This document shows positions 43,180 through 52,305 of a stretch of DNA of 64,000 nucleotides, in pieces. Below the pieces are notes generated by a model, which saw only the letters and a list, made by a program, of their open reading frames with translations, did not search any database and was not told the DNA's origin. A program made the translations under genes and the position numbers. Every line of letters starts with the position of its first letter. Position 1 is the first letter of the stretch. Origin of the DNA: an archaeon SCG-AAA382B04 (GTDB lineage: Archaea; Halobacteriota; Methanonatronarchaeia; Methanonatronarchaeales; Methanonatronarchaeaceae). The stretch covers positions 1 to 64,000 of the forward strand of contig PZKD01000062.1 of assembly GCA_003034855.1 (NCBI GenBank). Direction: 5' to 3'.

Positions 43180-43977
43180 ATGGAAAGACAGAAAAAGCTT
43201 ATCGAGAAAAAAGAATGGGATTATCTATTAATATTAGATGCCTGTAGATACGATTATTTAAAGGATTTAAATAGAAAAGAGAAATTCGGAAAACTTCATA
43301 AAGTGAAGCCAAATAGTAATGATACTCCTACATGGTTGAAAAAAACATTTGATAGAAAACATGATGACATAATCTATGTCTCGGCGAATCCTTTTATTAA
43401 CTCTAAAAGCGTGGAAACTGTTAAGGGATTTGACGCATCAAACATATTTTTTGACGTTATCGATGTGTGGGAAAAGGGATGGAAAGAAGATGATAAAACT
43501 GTTCCTCCTCAAGAGATGAGAAAGGAAATTATAAAAGCTAATGAAAAGTATAAGAATAAAAAGATTATAGGTCATTTTATGCAACCCCACACTCCTTACC
43601 TTTCCTTAGGCCCCGTGGATGGAGGAATTTCGAGATCTAAGAAAGCCACTTTAAAGAAACAAAAAATAAATGTTCTAAATAATATAAAAAGCTCTATGGC
43701 TCAAGCTTTAAAACTGAGGAAGCTTTATAGTAAGCTTATACATATTCTGGGCATAAACAAAAATCAGGTAGGAAAAGTGGCAGAAAGATATGGTGTTGAT
43801 GGTCTGAGAAAAGCTTATAAGGAAAATCTTGAGATTGCCCTAAAGGAAATTAAAATAATGCTTAAATATCTAAATGGGGATATAGTAATCTCTTCAGATC
43901 ATGGTGAATGGCTGGGTGAAAATAATAAGTTTGGCCATGCTCGAATGAAACTTCCATGGTTGGAAGTGAAAAAATGA
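43180..43977 (+). CDS. Thr-type AP-superfamily enzyme, tandem copy 1
   Basis: ATG at 43180 follows a TTG; the product is about 265 residues. It has the family motifs LLILDACRYDYLKDL, DT-P-T-WLKKTF (Thr nucleophile block), YVSANPFINS, HFMQPHTPYLSLG and VISSDHGEWLGENN, ending LPWLEVKK. The final P-W-L-E motif is shared by all paralogues. The two adjacent genes downstream overlap at their ends, so the three are translated from one message. No signal peptide is visible, implying a cytoplasmic enzyme or lipid-phase substrate. Confidence 0.8.
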   Translation: MERQKKLIEKKEWDYLLILDACRYDYLKDLNRKEKFGKLHKVKPNSNDTPTWLKKTFDRKHDDIIYVSANPFINSKSVETVKGFDASNIFFDVIDVWEKGWKEDDKTVPPQEMRKEIIKANEKYKNKKIIGHFMQPHTPYLSLGPVDGGISRSKKATLKKQKINVLNNIKSSMAQALKLRKLYSKLIHILGINKNQVGKVAERYGVDGLRKAYKENLEIALKEIKIMLKYLNGDIVISSDHGEWLGENNKFGHARMKLPWLEVKK

Positions 43978-44861
43978 ACAAAGAAGCGGTACCAAGACAA
44001 GAAAAATTGATTAAAGAAAGAGATTGGGACATATTAATCATATTAGATGCCTGTAGATATGATGTCTTTCTCTCTATTTATGAGGAATTTCTAAAAGGTG
44101 ACCTTACAAGGGTTAAATCGCCCGCAGCTGCAACTGAACCTTGGTTAAATTCAGTTTTTGAGAATAATTATTCAGATACAATTTATGTTTCCGGCAACCC
44201 CCATGTTTCTCAAATCGGTAAAAAAAACTTTAGAAAGATTTTTTTTAAAGTTGAGGATGTTTGGGATTATGGTTGGGAGAAGATTAATGGAATCCCAACT
44301 GTTCCACCACAAAATATCTCTCAAAAACTAATTGAAAATTTAGTTAAGTTTCCAGAAAAAAAGATAATAGCTCACTATATGCAGCCTCACGCACCCTATG
44401 TTGGAAACGAAAAATTGGCACTAGGCGGCTCTCAACAATGGTTGAGGAAAAGGGCAAAGGAGGAAGGGATTTTAGGTATACTTAATTCAAAAATACCAAA
44501 AAAAGCAAAAAATATCATTGGGTCTTCACTTCTTGGAAAAGCAATAGATAGAATTGGGATAAAGATGAGTAAGAATGAATGGAATAAGGATCCCATAGGA
44601 ATGAAAGATGCAATAGATAGATATGGCTTAAATAAGGTTAAAAGAGCTTATCAAGAAAACTTAAAACTGGTTTTAAATGATGTCAAATCTAACCTTGAAA
44701 AGGTTTTGAGGTTTAAGGAAAAAGTAGTTATATCTTCTGATCATGGTGATTTGTTTGGTGAAAAGGGTTTGTATGGCCATCCTAAAGATAGTGGTTACAA
44801 TCAACACCCTGAGCTTTATCATGTTCCATGGCTCGAGGTAGAAAATGATGAATTCAGATGA
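43974..44861 (+). CDS. Thr-type AP-superfamily enzyme, tandem copy 2
   Basis: I place the start at ATG 43974, inside the previous stop (ATGA), for about 295 residues. Motifs are IIILDACRYDVFLSIYEEF, KSPAAA-T-EPWLNSVF, YVSGNPHVSQ, HYMQPHAPYVG and VISSDHGDLFGEKGLYGHP. It is longer than copy 1 in the region after the QPH motif, where the family varies most, suggesting that this insert contacts substrate. Confidence 0.8.
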   Translation: MNKEAVPRQEKLIKERDWDILIILDACRYDVFLSIYEEFLKGDLTRVKSPAAATEPWLNSVFENNYSDTIYVSGNPHVSQIGKKNFRKIFFKVEDVWDYGWEKINGIPTVPPQNISQKLIENLVKFPEKKIIAHYMQPHAPYVGNEKLALGGSQQWLRKRAKEEGILGILNSKIPKKAKNIIGSSLLGKAIDRIGIKMSKNEWNKDPIGMKDAIDRYGLNKVKRAYQENLKLVLNDVKSNLEKVLRFKEKVVISSDHGDLFGEKGLYGHPKDSGYNQHPELYHVPWLEVENDEFR

Positions 44862-45684
44862 GTTAAAGAAACAACAGCCATTAATCCATGAAGAATCTTG
44901 GAACTATCTTATAATTTTAGACGCATGTAGGTATGATTATTTTTCGGCCATCCATGATTCTTTTTTAGAAGGTGACCTCATTAAGGTCGAATCTCCAGCA
45001 ACTGGAACCCCTAACTGGCTAGAAAAGACGTTTAGTAGTAAATTTTTGGAGGATGTGGTTTACTTATCAGCAAATCCATATGTTAACTCGGTAGATATTG
45101 AAGTTGCGGATGGATTTAATGCTAAAAACCATTTTGGGGAGATTATAGACTTATGGGATAGATGTTGGAAAGAAGATTTGAAAACAGTGCCTCCCGACGA
45201 AGTGGTTGAGGGATCTCTTTCTCATATAGAAAATCAACAAAATAAAAAGTATATAATTCATTTTATGCAACCTCATGCACCTTATTTGAAACTAAAAACG
45301 GTAGGAGAGGGTATAAGCGGAATTACGAGAAGAGCAAAAGGAAACACTTCATTAATGATAAGAGAATATATTGGTAAGTTAGTTGAAAGTGCCTTTCCCT
45401 CCCCAACTATTGATAAAATTCGAAAGAAACTTAATTTAAAAAAACCAGGACCTGAAAAACTAGTCGCAGAGAAATTTGGAAAAGATACATTAAGAGAAGC
45501 TTATAAAGAAAACCTAGAATCAGTTTTAAAGGAAACTAAAACACTGATTAGAAACTTAAATGGAAAAATTATAATAACTTCAGATCATGGGGAATTGCTC
45601 GGAGAAAAAGATTTGTATGGTCATTGTGGCTCAAATAAAAATCCTATATTAAGAGAAGTTCCCTGGCTCGAAATTGTTAAATAA
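44845..45684 (+). CDS. Thr-type AP-superfamily enzyme, tandem copy 3
   Basis: The 279-residue protein overlaps copy 2 by 17 bases; the second ATG, at 44848, is an alternative start. Motifs are LIILDACRYDYFSAIHDSF, ESPATG-T-PNWLEKTF, YLSANPYVNS, HFMQPHAPYLKL and IITSDHGELLGEKDLYGH. It ends REVPWLEIVK. Three adjacent members of one family with diverged middles suggest parallel use on different acceptors. Confidence 0.8.
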   Translation: MMNSDELKKQQPLIHEESWNYLIILDACRYDYFSAIHDSFLEGDLIKVESPATGTPNWLEKTFSSKFLEDVVYLSANPYVNSVDIEVADGFNAKNHFGEIIDLWDRCWKEDLKTVPPDEVVEGSLSHIENQQNKKYIIHFMQPHAPYLKLKTVGEGISGITRRAKGNTSLMIREYIGKLVESAFPSPTIDKIRKKLNLKKPGPEKLVAEKFGKDTLREAYKENLESVLKETKTLIRNLNGKIIITSDHGELLGEKDLYGHCGSNKNPILREVPWLEIVK

Positions 45685-45717
45685 AGAATAGTCAAATTTG
45701 GATTTAATCTTCCGCTA

Positions 45718-47133
45718 TCAAATTAAATTCTTAGAAACCCTTATTACTATATTCTTTATTCTCTCACTCAAAAAAAACAAGCAACTAAAATAAATAATGC
45801 CTCCACTACCTACTAAGATAAGGATTTCAAACACATTTAATGGAAACAATAGAGAATTGAAAACATAAACAAAAAAACCCATTAAGGCTACAGAAAAGAA
45901 TTCGAACCCTATTTCTTTTCTTGGGAAATTCACAGTAATTAATTCTTGCGCATAATTAAACGACATTCCAGAAGCTATAATCAATGAAACCAAAGAAGCG
46001 AAGGAAGCCCCTATCCAGCCAAAAACGTAGATTAAAAAGATGTTTAATGTGATATTTAGAGATATAAGCACACTATTTACTTTAAACATTAAATCAGGCC
46101 TATCTAACCCATTTATGACATTCGAAAAAACTACTTCATAGCTTTGAAAAAACTTGGAACTTACTAAAACAACCAATACAATATATCCGATGCTGAATTC
46201 TTTTCCATAAATATTTAGTATAGAGGTTCCTAGTATTACTGCTCCAATAATTCCAGGAATAACAATTATTCCTGAAAAAATCAAAGCTTCCTCAAGAATA
46301 TCTTCTAGTTTGGAAATCTTACCTCGACTTGCAAGAGAACTAAAATTTGGAAACAATGACATCCCGATAGCATCTCCAACAAATAAAAATATGCCAGCCA
46401 AGCTCCAACAAACCTCATAGTAACCCACAAATTTTGGCAAAACAAAGAAACCAAGGACAAGGGAGTCCATCCACCCAACAATTGGCCCTCTCAAGCTCCC
46501 AATCCAGCTGTATTTTGAGAAAGAAAATATGCTTTTAAAATGCCTAAGCTGTGGTTTCTTAAAATTAATGGAGAGAATGAAAAATCCAACAATCACTGAA
46601 AGTAAGAGTCCAATAAAAAGGCCAGAGACTAGTGCCATCACTCCAAATCCGAGAAAGAGTAGAATCGCCCATGTTAAAACTCTCCCCCCATTTTGAATAA
46701 CTCCAAGAAAGGAGGATCTTGCAACTTTTTTCTCTCCAATCAAACCTGATCTAAGTGAGGTTCTAACTACCTCTAAAAACAAAACCAGTAAAAGAAAGGG
46801 AAAAACATCTTCATTACCTATATAATCCACTATTTTTCCCTTGAAAAGTATAAGAATAATAGCGACTAAGCTGAACAGAATAATTTTCGAGATCAGAGTT
46901 GCAGTTAAGAAATTCCCTCTTTCTTTTTCCTCACTAACCCTTTTTCCACCAGCACCACTAACACCCAAATCTGTAAATAAGCTTGTGAGGTGGAAAACTG
47001 CATAAAATAGAAAATAAATCCCAAGGGCAGTAGCTCCAGCTATTCTAGCTGCTATAAGAGTACCTATAAAACCAACGGCTGCTATCCCTATTTTAGATAT
47101 AAATACACCTATTGAAGACTTTGCTATATCCAT
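45718..47133 (-). CDS. Polysaccharide flippase (Wzx / MOP superfamily)
   Basis: The 471-residue protein has about 12-14 membrane segments, with the typical N-terminal start GVFISKIGIAAVGFIGTLIAARIAG...ALGIYFLFYAVFHL and a loop GLDRPDLMFKVNSVL. It would move lipid-linked sugars across the membrane. It heads a leftward group with a GT4 and another phosphatase-family enzyme upstream. Confidence 0.88.
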   Translation of the reverse strand: MDIAKSSIGVFISKIGIAAVGFIGTLIAARIAGATALGIYFLFYAVFHLTSLFTDLGVSGAGGKRVSEEKERGNFLTATLISKIILFSLVAIILILFKGKIVDYIGNEDVFPFLLLVLFLEVVRTSLRSGLIGEKKVARSSFLGVIQNGGRVLTWAILLFLGFGVMALVSGLFIGLLLSVIVGFFILSINFKKPQLRHFKSIFSFSKYSWIGSLRGPIVGWMDSLVLGFFVLPKFVGYYEVCWSLAGIFLFVGDAIGMSLFPNFSSLASRGKISKLEDILEEALIFSGIIVIPGIIGAVILGTSILNIYGKEFSIGYIVLVVLVSSKFFQSYEVVFSNVINGLDRPDLMFKVNSVLISLNITLNIFLIYVFGWIGASFASLVSLIIASGMSFNYAQELITVNFPRKEIGFEFFSVALMGFFVYVFNSLLFPLNVFEILILVGSGGIIYFSCLFFLSERIKNIVIRVSKNLI

Positions 47134-47177
47134 CTACATTCCCTTTATATATGAATAGTTATATATGAATAGAGAAT

Positions 47178-48251
47178 TTATTTTTTCTTGGTTGCAACTC
47201 TTTTGTAAAGTTTTTTATGTTTTTTTGCTGCTGATTTCCAGCTTGTTGCAAATTCCCAGCTTTTAAATCCCAATTTCTTCCTTAAATCCTTATTTGAAAG
47301 GAGCTTGCAAATAGCATCATTAAGTGAATCACTATCTTTGGGAGGTACTTCGAGAGCAACTTTCTCACTTTTTAAGATATTTTCAGTAGTAATAACTGGT
47401 TTTCCGTAACCAGCAACTTTGTTTAATGGGCCACATTCATGAATACCTTCTCCCTCACGAGTGTAAGGAAAAACACAAATTTTAGCTTTTTTTATTTTCT
47501 CATTTAGTTTTGGTTCTTCGAGGAAACCGGTGAAAGAAATACAATCCTCTAATCTTAGATCTCTTACCTTTTTTTTCAAGTATTTTAAATACGACTCTCC
47601 CTGCTCATCTTCAGGGTGGGGGGAACCAACTACCTCCAGATCTACGTTAAATTTTCTTTTAACCTTATTCATAGCTTCAATCAAATATTCCACTCCCTTT
47701 CCATTTGACAAAAAGCCGAAGAAAAGAATTTTGTTTCTCTCACCTACATCGTATGGTTCTTTTGCTTTTTCAGTTCCATGAGATATAACTTCTGTTTCCT
47801 TAATTCTGTAATCACTTTCCATTATCTTCCTGCTTTCTTCGTTATGAACTATAACAGCTGAGGACTTGGATAATAACCTAGTAGCTAAATTTCGTGCACT
47901 TCTTTTTAATAAAGTAGTATCTTCACTATCTTTAGGAAAAACTAAATGCATCGTTACAATGGTTGGATATCCTTGTAGTTCTAGGAGTAATGGAAGAGTT
48001 AATGGCTGGACTGAAAATATAGACTTTCCATACAACATGTATTCATATTGTAAATGAACGATATCAGGATCATCACTTCTAACTTTTTTAATAACTTTGA
48101 TAAGGAATTTAGGAGAACTTTTGCTCCAAAAACGTTGATCAATCAATTTAGTATCTAATCCCAAATCATCAAATCTATCAACAAGCTTAGAAATATAATT
48201 AGCCACTCCACATTTGGCAGGAGGATAAGTGGAGATTATATCAATCTTCAT
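47178..48251 (-). CDS. Glycosyltransferase family 4
   Basis: The 357-residue GT-B enzyme opens MKIDIISTYPPAKCGVANYISKLVD. It has FFGFLSNGKGVEYLIEAM, GFLEEPKLNEKIKKAKICVFPYTREGEGIHECGPLNKVAGYGKPV and a C-terminal helix. The GIHE...GKPV segment deviates from the usual E-x7-E but fits a mannosyltransferase-like subgroup. It overlaps the phosphatase gene upstream by 11 bases. Confidence 0.85.
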   Translation of the reverse strand: MKIDIISTYPPAKCGVANYISKLVDRFDDLGLDTKLIDQRFWSKSSPKFLIKVIKKVRSDDPDIVHLQYEYMLYGKSIFSVQPLTLPLLLELQGYPTIVTMHLVFPKDSEDTTLLKRSARNLATRLLSKSSAVIVHNEESRKIMESDYRIKETEVISHGTEKAKEPYDVGERNKILFFGFLSNGKGVEYLIEAMNKVKRKFNVDLEVVGSPHPEDEQGESYLKYLKKKVRDLRLEDCISFTGFLEEPKLNEKIKKAKICVFPYTREGEGIHECGPLNKVAGYGKPVITTENILKSEKVALEVPPKDSDSLNDAICKLLSNKDLRKKLGFKSWEFATSWKSAAKKHKKLYKRVATKKK

Positions 48252-49119
48252 TTTCTACCTCGAGCCATGGAACATGATAAAGCTCAGGATATTCTTCGTA
48301 GGCTAGTCCAGATTGATGGCCAAAAGGCCATCTAAATAGTTCTCCATGATCAGCAGTTATTACTATATTTTTTCGTTTTGATTCTTGTATCAAGTTCGAA
48401 ACCTCTTCTAAGACCATCTTTAGGTTTCCTCTATATGCTCTTTTAATTTTAGAGGGAGAAACTAGTTCTTTTCTAAGAGCCTCTGACATTGTAGACGCAA
48501 CTTGACCTTGTTTTTTTTCTGTCAATTTAAGAAGAAAGTCATCGATTTTGTGTCCTGTTTCGTTTAGTATTTTTCTTATATATGGAGATGAATTCTTTAG
48601 GGTTGTTATAAGTTTTCTCACATGATTTATTTGTAAAAATTTAATCAAAGGATTTTTAATTTTTTTCCTCATCGTAGGAGCTACACTTTCTACAGAAAGT
48701 TTCACATCTCCAACATAGGGTGCATGGGGCTGGAGGAAGTGGGCGACAAATCTTTTGTTTTTGTGTTTTTTAGAGTTACGTATAATAGCTTTTGAAACCT
48801 CAGAAGGCGGGGTGGTTGGAATTCCATCAATATCTTTCCAACCATAATCCCACACCGAATCTACATTAAAGAAGTGATCCTTGCCTTTCCACTCCTGTAA
48901 ACCATAAGTTTGAGGATTTCCTGAAGTATAAATTGTATTTTCATAATAATCAGGAAACACTTTTTCGAGCCATTCATCCGTTTTTCCTGCAGGCGATTTA
49001 ACCTTTTCTAACTTACCATCAATCCAGTTGACTTCCTCAAATATGTCATATCTACAGGCATCTAATATGATTAGTAAATCCCACTTGTTGTTGTGAATAA
49101 GGTCAGTTTGTTCTTTTAT
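48241..49119 (-). CDS. Thr-type AP-superfamily enzyme with apparent ATA start
   Basis: The frame is open upstream of ATG 48960 through TIKEQTDLIHNNKWDLLIILDACRYDIFEEVNW and KSPAGK-T-DEWLEKVF up to ATA 49119, which follows GGAGG by seven bases. A TGA lies eight codons before, with no ATG, GTG or TTG between. The paralogues start at the same position with ATG. Other motifs are YTSGNPQTY, HFLQPHAPYVGD and VITADHGELFRWPFGHQ. The normal GE after DHG is changed to ELFRWPFG, so activity may differ. Confidence 0.75.
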   Translation of the reverse strand: MKEQTDLIHNNKWDLLIILDACRYDIFEEVNWIDGKLEKVKSPAGKTDEWLEKVFPDYYENTIYTSGNPQTYGLQEWKGKDHFFNVDSVWDYGWKDIDGIPTTPPSEVSKAIIRNSKKHKNKRFVAHFLQPHAPYVGDVKLSVESVAPTMRKKIKNPLIKFLQINHVRKLITTLKNSSPYIRKILNETGHKIDDFLLKLTEKKQGQVASTMSEALRKELVSPSKIKRAYRGNLKMVLEEVSNLIQESKRKNIVITADHGELFRWPFGHQSGLAYEEYPELYHVPWLEVENED

Positions 49120-49140
49120 TGTAACTCCTCCAGTGAGTTT

Positions 49141-49241
49141 TCAATCTTCTTCGTTGAGATAACCAAGTTTTTTCAATCGTTTTTTTGCTTTCTTTTTTTT
49201 CTCCTTTTCTTCCTCTTCGTCTTTTTTCTTTTTTTTAATTT
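49141..49241 (-). pseudogene. Truncated tail of an RHH-type gene
   Basis: Minus-strand codons between the GT2 stop and the phosphatase gene read KIKKKKKDEEEEKEKKKKAKK then RLKKLGYLNEED and a stop at 49141-49143. The end resembles KIKNRLKELGYE of the RHH gene at 42832. The N-terminal DNA-binding part is missing, so this is a remnant of an RHH-phosphatase pair. Confidence 0.5.
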
Positions 49242-50132
49242 TTACTCACCACCTTGTAATTTATTATTTAACCGCCCTATTAAATAACCTAAACTATAAG
49301 TTAAATCTGATGCCGGAACTAATAGATAAATAAAATCTCTTTTATTTATGGCGAGGTAAAGGATTGCAGCAATTCTTCCGAGATAGAGTAAAGCAAGAGG
49401 CATAACTAGGATAGTTAAAAGAGTTATTGGAATAGAAATAAGAGAAATAAAGAGTAGAAGGAACAGTAAATCTCTTCTAATACTGTATCTGGTTTCGCCA
49501 ACCCATAAAGCTTGTTTAAATAAATCATAAAAGGAATGTACCTTGTGATAGTAACTTGTTGCGTCAATTTTCTTTACTTCTATTCCTTCCTCTCTTAACT
49601 TTCTGTCGAGGTCAAGGTCTTCTCCATATCTTGTAGTCGTAAAACCACCAACCTCCTTAAATAAACTTTTTCTTAAGGCCATTATAAGTTTAGGTTGCTC
49701 CTTTCTGAGCATGAAAAGATTTAAACGATGAAAACGGTTGAAAAGCTTTTCAGATAATGTATCTTCAACTGGTTCGTTTTTCCAAGTAATTGCATCAGCT
49801 CCATCTCTAAAAGCCTCTCTAACTTTTTCCAAGAAATTTGGGCTTAAATGATCTAAGTCCCCTTCTAGAAAAAGAACTATTTTACCTTCTGATAACTCAA
49901 CACCTTGGTTTTTAGCGTTTGCAGGACTCTTATTCCCACCTATTTCATCAAATACTTTGCAATTATATTTCTCTGCAATTTCTTTGGTTCTATCATCTGA
50001 TCCTCCGTCAATAACTAGAATTTCGTGAGGAACCTCGGTCTTTCTTACGCTTTCTAGAATCCCTGCTAGAGTTTCCTCATCATTTAAAGTAGGAATTATG
50101 ATTGATATCTTGTCGACTTCCATAATTTTCAC
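49242..50132 (-). CDS. Membrane-anchored glycosyltransferase family 2
   Basis: The 296-residue protein has SIIIPTLNDEETLAGILESV, ILVIDGGSDDRT, KIVLFLEGDLDHLSP (metal site) and TRYGEDLDLDRKLREEG. Two hydrophobic segments near residues 220-265 follow. Enzymes of this form transfer sugars to lipid carriers at the membrane. It precedes the radical SAM gene by one base, so both come from one transcript. Confidence 0.85.
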   Translation of the reverse strand: MKIMEVDKISIIIPTLNDEETLAGILESVRKTEVPHEILVIDGGSDDRTKEIAEKYNCKVFDEIGGNKSPANAKNQGVELSEGKIVLFLEGDLDHLSPNFLEKVREAFRDGADAITWKNEPVEDTLSEKLFNRFHRLNLFMLRKEQPKLIMALRKSLFKEVGGFTTTRYGEDLDLDRKLREEGIEVKKIDATSYYHKVHSFYDLFKQALWVGETRYSIRRDLLFLLLFISLISIPITLLTILVMPLALLYLGRIAAILYLAINKRDFIYLLVPASDLTYSLGYLIGRLNNKLQGGE

Positions 50133-50133
50133 T

Positions 50134-51084
50134 TCAAATTGAGATTAAGGTTTTCGTGCATTTTTTACAGAGTTCTAATTTTTTCCTACTGCCTTTAAGA
50201 TGCAGTTTTCTTAACTTTTTCATCTTTTCAGAGTTCCATAGAGAATCTAAATCTCTCTTATGAATATTACCTATTATATATCTACCATCGTAATCTCGAC
50301 AACAAGGAACAACACTACCATCATATAAAATTGAAAGACTTTCAAAAGGAAATGGACAAGGAGGAAAGAAGGTTTTAGCCAAAAATTTAGTGAACTTATT
50401 ACCACTTCTATTTATGAGGTTTTTAATTTTTTTACTGTTTCCTGTCCAGTGACTACATCTCTTTATGTCTACTTCATCAACTATTGGTTTCCATTTTTTT
50501 ACGAATTTTTCAACATCCTTTTTTGGCCTTTTTTTATATAATAGCAATTCTATCTTAACGGTTTGTCTTCCTGGTTTTCTTTTTATGTATTTTTTAACGT
50601 TTTTGACTGTTTTTTGATAACTTATTGGTTCTTGAAATCTCTCAAATTCCTCCTTGGAGAGCCCTGCCCAGGAAAATTTTACAATTGATATATTAGAGTT
50701 TAATACTCCCCTTAATCTCTTACCTTCTAAGGAAGAGCCTTTGGTGCTGATTAAGGTATCTATATCTCTTGATGAGGCAATTTTAGAAAATTCATCAATT
50801 TTGGGATGTAGTACTGGGTCTCCGAAATGGTGAAGTGAAATAAATTTTGTATTCGTGTTTTCTTTGATTTGGCTAATAGCTCTTTTAAATGTCTTTTCGT
50901 TCATGTAGCCTTTTTCTCTTTTCATAAGATTTCTTGGGCACCCTGAACAGTTAAGGCCACAGTGATTTGTAAGCTCTATATTATCGATTTGGGGGGGATA
51001 ATCTAATTTTTTCCCATTTAGGCGGTATTTTATGTATTTTGAGGAACTTGTCAAAGCCCTTTTAGTTAATTTCGCAAACTTCAT
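50134..51084 (-). CDS. Radical SAM protein with SPASM domain
   Basis: The 316-residue enzyme has NHCGLNCSGC (C-x3-C-x2-C) near 44, FISLHHFGDPVLHPK, and a SPASM half with CPFPFESLSILYDGSVVPCC...CKKC. It is only distantly similar to the enzyme at 39959. The overlap with the upstream GT4 by 23 bases indicates coupling. A role in sugar modification is inferred from the cluster. Confidence 0.82.
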   Translation of the reverse strand: MKFAKLTKRALTSSSKYIKYRLNGKKLDYPPQIDNIELTNHCGLNCSGCPRNLMKREKGYMNEKTFKRAISQIKENTNTKFISLHHFGDPVLHPKIDEFSKIASSRDIDTLISTKGSSLEGKRLRGVLNSNISIVKFSWAGLSKEEFERFQEPISYQKTVKNVKKYIKRKPGRQTVKIELLLYKKRPKKDVEKFVKKWKPIVDEVDIKRCSHWTGNSKKIKNLINRSGNKFTKFLAKTFFPPCPFPFESLSILYDGSVVPCCRDYDGRYIIGNIHKRDLDSLWNSEKMKKLRKLHLKGSRKKLELCKKCTKTLISI

Positions 51085-52141
51085 TGTATGTCTCGATAGT
51101 TTTATCTATCATTTTATTTTTTGAAAATTTTTTTGTGAGATTTTTAATCATTTCTTTTGGAATTTCCTCTTTAAGTTTTTTGAGCGCAATTTCTGCAATT
51201 TCTTCTTTAGAACCACCGCTATTGCATAGTGATTTTATTTCTTTTGGTATAAGAGAATCCTCTCTCACTACGACGGGTGTTCCACACTTCAAAGCCTCCA
51301 ATATTGGTAAACCAAACCCCTCAGCAAAAGTAGGGAACAACATCACCCCAAATGAGTTATATTTTTCTACAATTTCATCCTCGGGAATAAAACCCTCAAT
51401 AGAAACCTTATCCTCGAGATTTTTCTCTTTTATTAGTTTCTTCAGATAATTTAGATAATCTTTTTTGTCAATTTTTCCACATATTTGGAATTTCAACTCA
51501 TCATCTCTTTTAGCCATTTCCTCGAAAACCTCGATTGCGTAATGTATGTTTTTTCTATAGGTCACTGGCCCAAGATAACCTACAAGTTTTTCATCACTTT
51601 CAACCTCTTCTAACTTCCTAAACTTAGAAGGCACAAATTCGTGTACAACATCGATCTTAGAGGCTTTGAAACCACTATCGATAAGTTCTTTTTCTGTCTG
51701 AGATGAAACAGCAATAATTTTATCTGCTCTCTTAGCACCAATCAACCAACTCGAAAAAACAAAATAATTAAAAAGATTAAATAATCGGTTCCTTAAGCCC
51801 TTTGGTGGGTTGATGGTGTTTGGCATGTTTTTTGGGATCATGTCATGCATTGTAACAACTTTGGGTGTGTCTTTGATGAATGGGAAAGCAAGAGAAAATC
51901 CTGGTTGAACTGCATGGATTAGATCAAAATCTTTGGCGCTTTGTAAAGTTTCTTTTGTCATAGGAATAAAGGAGTGAATTGTCTTGGAGAGCGGCGTCCT
52001 AGGATATCCAGTCCAGATGCATTCAACTTCTATTCCTCTATTTTCAAGTCCCTCATAGAGGCTTTTTGCATAGCTGTCTATACCGCCGACATAGCCCGTG
52101 CTAACTTTTTCAGGATTAAGGCCGATTATTCCTACCTTCAT
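51062..52141 (-). CDS. Glycosyltransferase family 4
   Basis: The 359-residue protein has GGIDSYAKSLYEGL in the acceptor domain, VGYLGPVTYRKNIHYAIEVF, and the donor motif LFPTFAEGFGLPILEALKCGTPVV. This arrangement is typical of retaining mannosyl- or glucosyl-transferases. It is the first gene of the leftward group GT4-rSAM-GT2. Confidence 0.85.
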   Translation of the reverse strand: MKVGIIGLNPEKVSTGYVGGIDSYAKSLYEGLENRGIEVECIWTGYPRTPLSKTIHSFIPMTKETLQSAKDFDLIHAVQPGFSLAFPFIKDTPKVVTMHDMIPKNMPNTINPPKGLRNRLFNLFNYFVFSSWLIGAKRADKIIAVSSQTEKELIDSGFKASKIDVVHEFVPSKFRKLEEVESDEKLVGYLGPVTYRKNIHYAIEVFEEMAKRDDELKFQICGKIDKKDYLNYLKKLIKEKNLEDKVSIEGFIPEDEIVEKYNSFGVMLFPTFAEGFGLPILEALKCGTPVVVREDSLIPKEIKSLCNSGGSKEEIAEIALKKLKEEIPKEMIKNLTKKFSKNKMIDKTIETYNEVCEIN

Positions 52142-52211
52142 TTGAGAAACTCTAATTATTTAAGAGGTTTTTCTTAATTAAATATTATTGTGTTCAAATT
52201 TTTTAAGAGAA

Positions 52212-52305
52212 TCCGCCTAGTCATGCTAGGCGGACCAGCCATGTTAATGGGTGTTCCAGCTGAACCTGGAAATCCCGTGGATCTCATGAATTTCTGGGAT
52301 CTCGG
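52212..52305. ncRNA. GC-rich hairpin cluster, possible IS end or structured RNA
   Basis: Three inverted repeats occur in under 100 bases: TCCGCCTAG/CTAGGCGGA with a five-base loop (52212-52234), TTCCAG/CTGGAA with a six-base loop (52254-52271), and ATCCC/GGGAT (52272-52300). The block is distinctly GC-rich against an AT-rich gene-poor background. It could be the end of a lost IS200/IS605-type element, including an omega-RNA scaffold, or an independent RNA. No promoter is evident. Confidence 0.35.

Noticed and set aside
43180-45684. Sulfatase annotation for the tandem enzymes
   Set aside because: Sulfatases need a Cys or Ser in a C/S-x-P-x-R motif for formylglycine. The only invariant candidate here is Thr in T-x-x-W-L, and no C-x-P-x-R is present.
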